A stretch of 5,806 nucleotides of DNA, taken from contig SKGY01000028.1 in assembly GCA_007117235.1 (NCBI GenBank), positions 1-5,806 on the forward strand. The letters run 5' to 3'. Shown piece by piece: positions 1 to 5,806 of the stretch. The DNA comes from Balneolaceae bacterium. GTDB lineage: Bacteria; Bacteroidota; Rhodothermia; Balneolales; Balneolaceae. The notes under the pieces were generated by a model. That model was given only the letters and a program-made list of their open reading frames with translations. It had not been told where the DNA came from and made no database searches. The position numbers and the translations under genes were made by a program. Within the stretch, counting starts at the first letter, position 1; each line of letters opens with the position of its first letter.

Positions 1-411
1 ACTGTCTATAATCTTTTTTACCTCTTTACTATAGTTGGTAAACACCGTTTTTGGCATACCTACATTAGAACGCGCAAGTATCTGAAGGCTTCTAAGTTTA
101 TCCCGGGATCTCACCAAAGCTTGTGACTCTACTGCAGTAGGTATGTTCATCATCTCAAACTGCCTAACCACAGCCGCACCGTAAAACGTAACTGAAGCAC
201 CTATTCTTGGAATTATCGCGTCTATATTTTCAATTCGCTCACCATTATAGAAAATTGATGGCCTATCCTGCTCAATAACGATGTCACACTTAAGGTGATC
301 TAAAATAATGGCTTCATGGCCTTTATTTTCAATTGCTTCAACCAGACGTTTTGTCGAGTAAAGTGATTTATTACGAGATAATATGGCAATCCTGTATTGG
401 GTTTCTTTCAT
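1..411 (-). CDS. rimK: RimK-type ATP-grasp ligase (ribosomal protein S6 glutamate ligase), N-terminal 137 residues
   Basis: The reverse strand encodes the N-terminal 137 codons of a RimK-family protein; the rest lies beyond the left edge. In characterised bacteria RimK uses ATP to add glutamate residues to the C-terminus of ribosomal protein S6 in the cytoplasm. Recognisable family stretches are an N-terminal Rossmann-like pre-ATP-grasp domain opening RIAILSRN (residues 7-14), IIPRIGAS (66-73), FYGAAVVRQFEMM (77-89), and the entry to the ATP-grasp domain SRDKLRSLQILARSNVGMPKT (102-122), all very close to the usual RimK pattern. The ATP-binding and catalytic residues of the central domain are not in the window. 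The start is ATG at 411, directly abutting the TAA of the upstream RimB-like gene (TAAATG), so the two are almost certainly co-transcribed and translationally coupled. No Shine-Dalgarno sequence is seen. Related ligases such as LysX/MptN-type enzymes cannot be fully excluded from the N-terminus alone, but the neighbour favours RimK. Confidence 0.9.
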   Translation of the reverse strand, partial: MKETQYRIAILSRNKSLYSTKRLVEAIENKGHEAIILDHLKCDIVIEQDRPSIFYNGERIENIDAIIPRIGASVTFYGAAVVRQFEMMNIPTAVESQALVRSRDKLRSLQILARSNVGMPKTVFTNYSKEVKKIIDS

Positions 412-861
412 TTAGCTGGTTGGTTGATAGGTGTACATTGCTGAGACATCAACAATAAATTTATCTGTAATGAAACGTCTTCCAATAAGAACCGGATACT
501 TCATTTCAGACCGATTTGTTAATGAGAGCTGAATATTTGTCTTTTGCCCATAAAATTGTGTCCTAACTCTTATTATAACACGCTCTTCAATTTGTCCGTT
601 GCTGCTTTTAACTTTCTTAATTTTGTAAACAGGAAAAGTATAATGCTTCTTTTCATACTCGGGATGTTCAGGATCAAGTACGTAAAAATCTACCCACTGT
701 TTTCCTTCTTCTACTCTGGTGCTAATATGATGGCAGTGTAGACTCGACGTATACGCACCCGTATCAATTTTTGCGTCAAGATTGTAGATGGAGAGTTCCG
801 GGAAGCTAATTTTTTCAAGTCTTCCGATTACTTTTTTTACCTGGCTGATAGTGATGAAAAT
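412..861 (-). CDS. rimB: RimB-like retropepsin-type protease (annotated in databases as putative ATP-dependent zinc protease), start uncertain
   Basis: The reverse-strand frame ending in TAA at 414-412 encodes about 140-150 residues of the small RimK-associated protease family. The signature begins VKKVIGRLEKISFPEL and continues to AKIDTGAYTSSLH, in which DTGA-T-S is the retropepsin-like aspartate motif (Asp near residue 33 if translation starts at 861). Later family-like stretches are VRTQFYGQ, NRSEMKYPVLIGRRF and the terminal KFIVDVSAMYTY. In Pseudomonas, RimB-type proteins are encoded with RimK and act together with it in S6 modification; here the gene lies immediately upstream of rimK with no spacer. 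The odd point is the start: between the in-frame stops at 879-877 and 873-871 and the conserved VKKVIGR there is no ATG, GTG or TTG. The start given is ATT (861), with ATC at 855 or 849 as alternatives; AUU and AUC are rare but known starts. A frameshift or a sequence error near 840-870 is the other explanation. The family call is strong; the 5' end is not. Confidence 0.8.
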   Translation of the reverse strand: MFITISQVKKVIGRLEKISFPELSIYNLDAKIDTGAYTSSLHCHHISTRVEEGKQWVDFYVLDPEHPEYEKKHYTFPVYKIKKVKSSNGQIEERVIIRVRTQFYGQKTNIQLSLTNRSEMKYPVLIGRRFITDKFIVDVSAMYTYQPTS

Positions 862-953
862 GAATTTATGTTATGATCAAAAATAAGGCCTTTTAGGTTC
901 GCTTGCATTCATTATTTTTAGACTGAATTTTAAGCATCCAAATCTCAGATAAA
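862..953. other. divergent intergenic region with presumed promoters for both flanking gene pairs
   Basis: This is the only real gap between divergent genes in the window, so promoters for the RimB-like/rimK pair (minus) and the PLP-enzyme pair (plus) should lie here. It is AT-rich and holds two small perfect palindromes, TGATCA (874-879) and AAGGCCTT (885-892), about 5 bases apart. On the minus strand TTGGAT followed after 15-16 bases by TAAAAA/AAAAAT is a possible but weak -35/-10 pair; nothing convincing stands out on the plus strand. No riboswitch-like fold or terminator was recognised. Two short reverse-strand open frames beginning with ATG at 912 (11 codons) and 908 (23 codons) also fall here and bear on the unclear start of the RimB-like gene. 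Confidence 0.4.
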
Positions 954-2024
954 TTGATTGAACCGGACAGACCTACACTATTGCTTGATGTTGATCAGTG
1001 CAAAAATAACATATCCAGAATGGCAGCCAAGGCCAAACGGTACAGCTGTGAGTTCAGGCCCCACTTTAAAACACATCAATCGCATGAAATTGGGCGCTGG
1101 ATTCGAAACGAGGGAGTAACCGGTATCACCGTATCCTCCACTTCAATGGCTCTCTATTTTATTGAGGATGGTTGGGACGATATTACAATTGCTTTCCCTT
1201 TTTATACAGGTATGATTAATGACCTGAAGATAATTGAAAAATCAGCCCGGATTCGTCTGTTTATCCACGAGCCTGAACATATCGCTCTTCTTAACAAGGA
1301 GTTGAGCAATAAGTTTAAATACTACATAGAAATTGATGGAGGCTATGGCCGTAGTGGAATTGAATACAGCGATAAGGCAAAAATTGACCAATTAATTAAT
1401 TCCTCTACGAATCTCTCGAAGTGCAAATTTCATGGTTTTTATATCCACGACGGTCGCACTTATAAAGCCAGATCCATTAATGAGATTAAGGAGCAGATCT
1501 CTCCGGCAGTAAATGCGCTTTCCGAACTTAAATCAAACTATCCGGATGCCGCTATTTCTCTGGGTGATACTCCATCTGCGAGTGTAATGGAGAATCTGGA
1601 TACACTTGACGAACTTACAGCCGGCAATTTCGTTTTTTACGATTGGATGCAGGTTCAAATCGGCAGCTGTGATATAAATGATGTTGCACTCTTTGTTATA
1701 CTACCGGTTGCACAGTCAATTAAACAGGGCAAACAGGCAATTGTTCATGGGGGTGCCGTACACTTTTCAAAAGATTCAATTCAGACTGATGGTAGTCTTA
1801 CCTATGGGCAGGCTGTGGCAATAGATAAAAATAAAGTATCAAAAATTGAAGGGGCATTTCTCTCAGCGCTATCACAAGAACACGGTACGTTAAATGGTTA
1901 TGATCTCTATCCTGAGAATGACTATGTAACCATCTGCCCCATTCACTCATGTTTAACAGCTAACCTCTTTAAAGAGTACCACACACTGGACGGCTCAGTA
2001 ATTGAAAAAAGAATTTTATCATGA
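954..2024 (+). CDS. PLP-dependent D-threonine aldolase / D-serine dehydratase (DSD1-like) family enzyme
   Basis: A 356-residue cytoplasmic enzyme of the fold-type III (alanine racemase-like) D-TA/DSD1 family, which either cleaves D-threonine-type beta-hydroxy amino acids to glycine and an aldehyde or dehydrates D-serine to pyruvate and ammonia. Visible signatures are PTLLLDVDQCKNNI (residues 7-20), the PLP Schiff-base lysine K39 in RPHFKTHQS, EIDGGYGRSGI (126-136) on the barrel, GDTPSAS (204-210) as likely phosphate-binding loop, TAGNFVFYDWMQ (222-233), SQEHG (307-311), and the C-terminal metal motif CPIHSC with H331 and C333. The H-x-C pair matches the zinc ligands known from eukaryotic-type D-serine dehydratases; bacterial D-threonine aldolases are described with an H-x-D pair, so substrate is open. 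The start is TTG at 954: an in-frame TGA sits at 924-926 and the first ATG (codon 23) would remove the conserved beginning. No Shine-Dalgarno is seen. The stop overlaps the next gene by ATGA. Confidence 0.88.
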   Translation: MIEPDRPTLLLDVDQCKNNISRMAAKAKRYSCEFRPHFKTHQSHEIGRWIRNEGVTGITVSSTSMALYFIEDGWDDITIAFPFYTGMINDLKIIEKSARIRLFIHEPEHIALLNKELSNKFKYYIEIDGGYGRSGIEYSDKAKIDQLINSSTNLSKCKFHGFYIHDGRTYKARSINEIKEQISPAVNALSELKSNYPDAAISLGDTPSASVMENLDTLDELTAGNFVFYDWMQVQIGSCDINDVALFVILPVAQSIKQGKQAIVHGGAVHFSKDSIQTDGSLTYGQAVAIDKNKVSKIEGAFLSALSQEHGTLNGYDLYPENDYVTICPIHSCLTANLFKEYHTLDGSVIEKRILS

Positions 2025-2512
2025 ATAACACATTAGTCATAAACGAAAAGTACTCCCAACACTGGCCACTTATTGCAAAACTAAGTGCAGTTTTAACTGT
2101 GGTTTTCTATATCTCATACCATTTTGTTGGTGATGTGCTACTTGAAGGATATCTGCGACTTACTGCATTTGGCTTTTTTGCACTTGCTGTACTCAGCCTC
2201 TTCAAATTGAAAGATGGAAAGGTCGAAATCACCATTGAGTTGGAAGGAAAAAAGCTTGTGCTTTATTACCGCCTGAGAGGGAAAATTATTTATGAAGAGG
2301 AAATTGATATAAATAAAATTGAGGCAGTAGAAGTTTCTGAAATGCCAAACAGGTCAATCTATAATGATTTTAAAAAGAGTGATCGATGTGTTCGTTTCAA
2401 GCGAACTGATTCAGAAAACTGGATCTTCCTCAATGAGATCCACAGCAGGGTTATACCATTGAGTCAGGATAACTCGGAAAAGATAGTCAGTTTTGTAAAA
2501 AAGCAGATTTAA
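2021..2512 (+). CDS. small membrane protein of unknown function, two transmembrane helices and a cytoplasmic beta-rich domain
   Basis: I do not recognise this 163-residue protein. Two hydrophobic helices are predicted by eye at residues about 17-36 and 44-62, joined by a very short loop, followed by a soluble tail of about 100 residues. The tail alternates short beta-like strands (VEITIEL, KLVLYYRLRG, KIIYEEEIDI, CVRFKRT) and ends in a predicted helix (SEKIVSFVKKQI). Two helices followed by such a domain resemble bacterial PH-like membrane proteins, but this is a shape comparison only. The start ATG lies inside the stop region of the PLP-enzyme gene (ATGA overlap), so translation is probably coupled and the two are one transcription unit. 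Its TAA stop overlaps the stop of convergent pssA within TTAA. No catalytic residues or metal motifs are apparent, so no function is assigned. Confidence 0.75.
   Translation: MNNTLVINEKYSQHWPLIAKLSAVLTVVFYISYHFVGDVLLEGYLRLTAFGFFALAVLSLFKLKDGKVEITIELEGKKLVLYYRLRGKIIYEEEIDINKIEAVEVSEMPNRSIYNDFKKSDRCVRFKRTDSENWIFLNEIHSRVIPLSQDNSEKIVSFVKKQI
2420..2442 (-). terminator. possible weak terminator hairpin for the pssA operon, inside the convergent gene
   Basis: TGGATCT (2420-2426) and AGATCCA (2436-2442) form a perfect 7-bp inverted repeat with a 9-base loop. Read on the minus strand the stem is followed by GTTTTC, a short T-tract, about 70-90 bases past the pssA stop. The stem is only moderately GC-rich and the T-tract is short, so it may be chance within coding sequence. 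It is listed because there is no non-coding DNA after pssA in which a terminator could otherwise sit. Confidence 0.2.
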
Positions 2513-3333
2513 CTGATTGATGTATGATCCTCGAGAGGGTCAGGATCATCTGTAAAGGCTTGTTTCCAGAATATATAAGCTCCAAGTCCAACACCCTTAA
2601 GGATGAAAAAGGAAAAGACAAACATCAGCCCGATATCCTGAAAAATCACTATGGTGATAAAGTAAATAAAGATTAGTATCAGTTTATTTTTATGAATTTT
2701 AACTGAAGCTCTATCAAATCTTGGGATTTTGTCGAACGGAATTGTGCTCACCATCAGAAAAGACAATAGAATTACTACCGGTATCAAAGCAGAGATGATG
2801 CCCTGATTTAATCCTTCAAACAGCTCTGTCCTGTTCATAAATGTCAGATAAAAAGCAGAGAGCATTATAGCCTGAACAGGAATTGGCAAACCTTTAAAAT
2901 ATGTACTGTCTTCCTGATGTTTCGCTTCAACATTGTAGCGGGCAAGCCGAATAGCACCACATAACGGAGGTAATGCGCTTAGCAAAATTCCAACAATAGC
3001 GAGTTCATTCAGCGCAAATGTATAAATGAGAAATCCCGGAGCAACACCAAATGATACGACATCGCTTATAGAGTCTAACTCGATACCAAAATCACTGGTG
3101 GCATTTGCAAGGCGAGCCATAAATCCGTCTAATGCATCAAAAAGTCCGGCAAGTACAATAAGCCATGCACCAAGTACCAGATTACCTTCTGATACAAGCA
3201 GGATTGACACAAAACCACAAAACAGGTTCATCAATGTGAAAAAACTTGGTACAACAATTCTTGGAATTGGCTTTAATTTTGGCCTTTTAGAAAGCCTTCT
3301 CTTAAACCTTTTCTTTTGAATGGGATACTTCAT
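2509..3333 (-). CDS. pssA: CDP-diacylglycerol--serine O-phosphatidyltransferase
   Basis: This 274-residue inner-membrane enzyme transfers CDP-diacylglycerol to L-serine, giving phosphatidylserine, the substrate of Psd encoded just upstream. The CDP-alcohol phosphatidyltransferase motif is complete: D66-x2-D69-G70-x2-A73-R74-x8-G83-x3-D87-x3-D91 (starts DALDGFMAR, ends ELDSISD), with the metal- and CDP-binding aspartates all present. A basic N-terminus (residues 1-25, rich in Lys and Arg) precedes several hydrophobic helices, seen at about 29-48, 50-66, 95-120, 153-167, 178-197, 217-232 and 234-256. IRLARYNVE (128-136) and FKGLPIPVQA (146-155) are typical of the membrane-integral PssA type, as opposed to the E. 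coli phospholipase-D-like enzyme. The ATG at 3333 overlaps the psd stop by ATGA and has a Shine-Dalgarno-like GGAGAG inside the psd 3' end. The acidic C-terminal tail (DDPDPLEDH) is probably not catalytic. The gene ends the operon. Confidence 0.95.
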   Translation of the reverse strand: MKYPIQKKRFKRRLSKRPKLKPIPRIVVPSFFTLMNLFCGFVSILLVSEGNLVLGAWLIVLAGLFDALDGFMARLANATSDFGIELDSISDVVSFGVAPGFLIYTFALNELAIVGILLSALPPLCGAIRLARYNVEAKHQEDSTYFKGLPIPVQAIMLSAFYLTFMNRTELFEGLNQGIISALIPVVILLSFLMVSTIPFDKIPRFDRASVKIHKNKLILIFIYFITIVIFQDIGLMFVFSFFILKGVGLGAYIFWKQAFTDDPDPLEDHTSIS

Positions 3334-3983
3334 GACGTCTTTATCTCTCCGATAATTGATTCGCCGGCTACAGTTTTATCACCTTTTTTTACTTTAATTT
3401 CAACATTTTCAGGCAGCATCAGATCCATTCGGGAACCAAACTTCATAATTCCGAACCTTTCTCCGGCTTTTAACTCATCTCCTTCATTGATGTTATATAC
3501 AATACGACGAGCTAAAAAACCTGTAATTTGCTTAAACATGATCTTCATTCCTGAGGGATGCAGCACACCAAAGTGAGCTCGTTCGTTCTGTTCAGAAGCG
3601 TGATCTTCCCAAGCCATAAGATATTTTCCCGGGTAGTACTTTAAATATTCAAGCTTACCTGAAACCGGATTTCTGTTCACATGAACGTTTAGAGGCGAAA
3701 GAAAGATGCTCACTTGAGTCGCTTTTCCATTCATGTATTCGTTTTCTTCGGCCTCCTGAATCAAAACGACAGTGCCATCAGCCGGTGAGATAATAAGATT
3801 TTCATCTTCGGGGGTGATTCTATCAGGATCACGAAAGAAATAGCAAATCAATCCACACAAAGCAATAAGCATGGCATAGACAGGAAATGCAACCCAATTT
3901 GGTGCGTAAGAGACAGCAATACCAACTATCACACTAAATGTAAAAACAACAATTATTGTCCCGAATCCTTCTTTAGCAAGCAT
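3330..3983 (-). CDS. psd: phosphatidylserine decarboxylase proenzyme, short form
   Basis: A 217-residue pyruvoyl-dependent decarboxylase that converts phosphatidylserine to phosphatidylethanolamine at the inner membrane. Two hydrophobic segments lie near the N-terminus (about residues 8-26 and 32-49), followed by FRDPDR. Conserved residues are in SPADGTVV (Asp69), FLSPLNVHVNRNP (His101) and ASEQNERAH, and the self-cleavage site is FGSRMD: Gly183-Ser184, where the serine becomes the pyruvoyl group and splits the chain into a large beta and a small alpha subunit. About 217 residues fits the short Psd class, which uses a GS site rather than the LGST of the long E. coli type. The start chosen is ATG at 3983, 4 bases after the rseP stop; a TTG at 3995 would add four residues and overlap rseP. 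The stop overlaps the pssA start (ATGA), so the consecutive enzymes of one pathway are translationally coupled. Confidence 0.95.
   Translation of the reverse strand: MLAKEGFGTIIVVFTFSVIVGIAVSYAPNWVAFPVYAMLIALCGLICYFFRDPDRITPEDENLIISPADGTVVLIQEAEENEYMNGKATQVSIFLSPLNVHVNRNPVSGKLEYLKYYPGKYLMAWEDHASEQNERAHFGVLHPSGMKIMFKQITGFLARRIVYNINEGDELKAGERFGIMKFGSRMDLMLPENVEIKVKKGDKTVAGESIIGEIKTS
3345..3350 (-). promoter_or_regulatory. ribosome binding site for pssA
   Basis: GGAGAG on the minus strand ends 11 bases before the pssA ATG at 3333. It is the clearest Shine-Dalgarno-like match in the window and lies within the last codons of psd. It supports the ATG at 3333 as the pssA start and suggests that pssA can be initiated on its own as well as through the ATGA coupling to psd. 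Confidence 0.45.
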
Positions 3984-3987
3984 AAAA

Positions 3988-5328
3988 TTAACCAAATGTT
4001 CTTAGTATGTCATTGAATGTAATGAGAATAATAAGTCCTACCAGAAAGATAAAACCGAGCTGTTGCAGCCCCATTCTTACTTTAGGTGATGGTTCTCTGC
4101 GGGTAATTCCTTCATAAACGAGAAACATGAAATGTCCGCCATCGAGTGCAGGAATTGGTAACATATTCATAATTGCGAGAGTCACACTCAGAAAAGCGGT
4201 GATATTCCAAAAACCAAGCCAACCTCCCCTGTCTGTAGCTTCTCGTGTAAACGTTGCGATGGCAACAGGTCCACCAAGGTTTTCTCGGACAGATATGTCA
4301 CCGGAAAACAGCTTCCCAAGCCCCTGTACAATCCCAAAGAGTGTATCATTTGTTCGTTGAAAACCAACTACCACTGATTCTCCAAGGTTGTAGCTTAGCT
4401 GATCTATTCTAAAAGATTCATCAATCGAAGGTTGTGCTATCCCAATTAATCGTGTTTCAGGATCTGGAGTGACTGTTGTGGTGAACAACTCTCCGTTTCT
4501 CAATACTTCAAATTCAAGAGGCAATTCTGAGTTTTGAATCTTTATTACAAGTTCTTCCCAATAAGAAACCGGCTCATTATTTACAGAAATAACTCTGTCT
4601 CCACCCTGCAGACCCGCCTCTTCAGCCGCACTGCCTTCTAATACTTGTGAAAAGGTGCTGGGGACAAAACTTGTCGTAGTAATAAAACCACCACGGTTTA
4701 CGAGATCAAGAAAGTCTGGAGGAGTAGGCACATCTATAACCTCACCATCCCTTTCTACCATAAACGTCAGATTTCTGCCCGTAATCTCAGAAGGGCTTAA
4801 TATCTGCTGGAAATACTCCATCTCTTTACCATTTACGCCAATCAGCCGATCACCGGTTTGCATCCCGATTTGATCAGCAACAGACCCTTCAGCTACATAT
4901 ATACCCTGAATTGAATCGAGTGGTATTACATCTTCACCGTAATTCCAGGCTATTCCTGTAAATATGACCACGGCCAGTATCATATTGAAGATGACACCTG
5001 CAGTAATCACGACAATGCGCTGCCAAACAGGCTTTGCACGAAACTCATCCGGTTTTACCTCTTCATCAATAAAGTCAGAATCCATAGATTCATCAATCAT
5101 ACCTGCAATCTGCACATATCCTCCCAGAGGTGTTGCACCAATTACGTACTCAGTTTCACCTTTTTTGTAACCAAAAATTTTCGGCGGAAATCCAATAGAA
5201 AATTTATCGACTCTCATTCCAAACAGTTTGGCTGCAAGGAAATGACCTAACTCATGTACGGTGACTAAAATAAAAATAGCCGCAATAAAAATGAGGATTG
5301 TATTAGATAAGCTTAAAATCCATTCCAT
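3988..5328 (-). CDS. rseP: RseP-type site-2 intramembrane zinc metalloprotease
   Basis: A 446-residue inner-membrane protease of the S2P/M50 family. In E. coli RseP cuts the anti-sigma factor RseA inside the membrane after a first periplasmic cut and also clears signal-peptide remnants; the substrate here is unknown. The zinc site is HELGH (residues 25-29) in the first membrane helix, with the third ligand Asp396 in NMLPIPALDGGH (388-399). GATPLGGYVQIAG (64-76) is the membrane-associated beta-loop region. Helices are seen at about 5-24, 103-127, 372-392 and 424-441. Two periplasmic PDZ domains lie in tandem at about 138-203 (VAEGSVADQIGMQTGDRL) and 222-290 (VLEGSAAEEAGLQGGDRV), so the architecture is the full RseP form rather than the single-PDZ form. 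The ATG at 5328 is 6 bases after the dxr stop, indicating an operon. No rseA or rpoE homologue is in the window. Confidence 0.95.
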   Translation of the reverse strand: MEWILSLSNTILIFIAAIFILVTVHELGHFLAAKLFGMRVDKFSIGFPPKIFGYKKGETEYVIGATPLGGYVQIAGMIDESMDSDFIDEEVKPDEFRAKPVWQRIVVITAGVIFNMILAVVIFTGIAWNYGEDVIPLDSIQGIYVAEGSVADQIGMQTGDRLIGVNGKEMEYFQQILSPSEITGRNLTFMVERDGEVIDVPTPPDFLDLVNRGGFITTTSFVPSTFSQVLEGSAAEEAGLQGGDRVISVNNEPVSYWEELVIKIQNSELPLEFEVLRNGELFTTTVTPDPETRLIGIAQPSIDESFRIDQLSYNLGESVVVGFQRTNDTLFGIVQGLGKLFSGDISVRENLGGPVAIATFTREATDRGGWLGFWNITAFLSVTLAIMNMLPIPALDGGHFMFLVYEGITRREPSPKVRMGLQQLGFIFLVGLIILITFNDILRTFG

Positions 5329-5334
5329 AGTCGT

Positions 5335-5806
5335 TTACTTCATCAATGCGTTCGAAAATTCTCGTGTTTCTTTGTCAATATTCTGTATTAATGATGGACT
5401 TAATTCCTCTGATGAATCAATACTTGATAGTGATTGCTCAATTATAACAGGGATGTCAATATAACGAATTTCCTTGTTCAAAAAGCGTTCAACTGCAATT
5501 TCATTGGCAGCATTTAATACAACCGGCTTAACACCTCCCATCATTGAAGCTTCAATCGCGTGCTTTATACAGGGAAACTTATCATAGTTAACCGGTTCAA
5601 AATCCATGCTAAACGCTTTTGTATAATCCAGAGTGGGATTATCGAATTCAACCCTATCAGGATAGGTGAGTGCGTACAGTATCGGCACCTTCATATCAGG
5701 TGGTCCTAACTGGGCCTTTGAAGAACCGTCTTTAAACTCAATAATTGAATGAATAATACTTTGAGGATGAATAACAGGCTCAATTTGGTCAATTGATAGA
5801 TTAAAC
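5335..5806 (-). CDS. dxr: 1-deoxy-D-xylulose 5-phosphate reductoisomerase, C-terminal 156 residues
   Basis: The reverse-strand frame is open from the right edge to the TAA at 5337-5335, so the 5' part of the gene lies outside the window. Dxr converts 1-deoxy-D-xylulose 5-phosphate to 2-C-methyl-D-erythritol 4-phosphate with NADPH and a divalent metal, the first committed step of the MEP isoprenoid pathway in the cytoplasm. Family hallmarks are IEPVIHPQSIIHSIIEFKDG near the left end of the visible protein, AQLGPPDMKVPILYAL, the FPCIKHAIEASMMGG stretch and PVVLNAANEIAVERFL, followed by the C-terminal helical domain. The active-site flexible-loop and NADPH-binding parts are not in view, apart from the conserved VIHPQS region. 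An ATG at 5694 is internal (PDMK) and not the start. The gene stops 6 bases before rseP, a dxr-rseP order common in Gram-negative groups. Confidence 0.95.
   Translation of the reverse strand, partial: FNLSIDQIEPVIHPQSIIHSIIEFKDGSSKAQLGPPDMKVPILYALTYPDRVEFDNPTLDYTKAFSMDFEPVNYDKFPCIKHAIEASMMGGVKPVVLNAANEIAVERFLNKEIRYIDIPVIIEQSLSSIDSSEELSPSLIQNIDKETREFSNALMK

Noticed and set aside
544..741. Plus-strand open frame of 65 codons
   Set aside because: It lies opposite the RimB-like gene, whose reverse-strand protein is recognisable; this frame resembles no family I know.
2390..2406. Inverted repeat GTTCG...CGAAC inside the unknown membrane-protein gene
   Set aside because: The stem is only 5 bp with no T-tract on either side, so it is not a credible terminator.
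3026..3576. Two plus-strand open frames (97 and 86 codons) opposite pssA and psd
   Set aside because: They are antisense shadows of well-recognised conserved genes.
3983..3995. Longer psd reading frame from TTG at 3995
   Set aside because: It would overlap rseP and add only four residues; ATG at 3983 just after the rseP stop is the better start.
4127..5464. Four plus-strand open frames of 67-77 codons opposite rseP and dxr
   Set aside because: All are antisense to conserved coding sequence and show no protein-like signature.
5335..5694. A short 119-residue gene starting at ATG 5694
   Set aside because: The frame stays open to the window edge and the upstream residues (HPQS, DGSSKAQLGPPD) are clearly Dxr, so this ATG is an internal methionine.
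1..5806. CRISPR arrays, insertion sequences, tRNA or rRNA genes and long direct repeats
   Set aside because: None was seen on reading both strands; nearly all bases are accounted for by ordinary coding genes.

Overview
The window carries seven protein-coding genes (two cut by the window edges) and almost no non-coding DNA. The base composition is AT-rich by eye. Genes are tightly packed, with 4-bp overlaps, and most starts lack a clear Shine-Dalgarno sequence. Together with the dxr-rseP pairing and a short-form Psd followed by PssA, this suggests a Gram-negative bacterium of the Bacteroidota/Balneolota-Rhodothermia kind. That placement is an inference from gene content and style; no marker gene in the window settles it.

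Layout, left to right. (1) Positions 1-861, minus strand: a RimB-type retropepsin-like protease gene followed directly by rimK, the ATP-grasp ligase that adds glutamate to ribosomal protein S6; rimK runs off the left edge. The protease frame has no ATG, GTG or TTG at its expected start. (2) Positions 862-953: a short divergent intergenic region. (3) Positions 954-2512, plus strand: a PLP-dependent D-threonine aldolase/D-serine dehydratase family enzyme, then a small two-helix membrane protein of unknown function joined to it by an ATGA stop/start overlap. (4) Positions 2509-5806, minus strand: a compact operon read dxr (3' part) -> rseP -> psd -> pssA. It converges on the membrane-protein gene, and the two stop codons share a TTAA palindrome.

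How the genes work together. The right-hand operon is an envelope-biogenesis module. Dxr makes the first committed MEP-pathway intermediate for isoprenoids. RseP is an intramembrane protease that usually acts in envelope-stress signalling. PssA and Psd perform the two consecutive steps from CDP-diacylglycerol to phosphatidylserine to phosphatidylethanolamine. The left-hand pair would act on the translation apparatus by S6 polyglutamylation and its processing. The middle pair looks like D-amino-acid metabolism plus an uncharacterised membrane partner. I found no mobile element, CRISPR array, tRNA or rRNA, and no clearly new multi-gene system. The points most worth checking are the missing start codon of the RimB-like gene, the substrate of the PLP enzyme, and the coupled unknown membrane protein.
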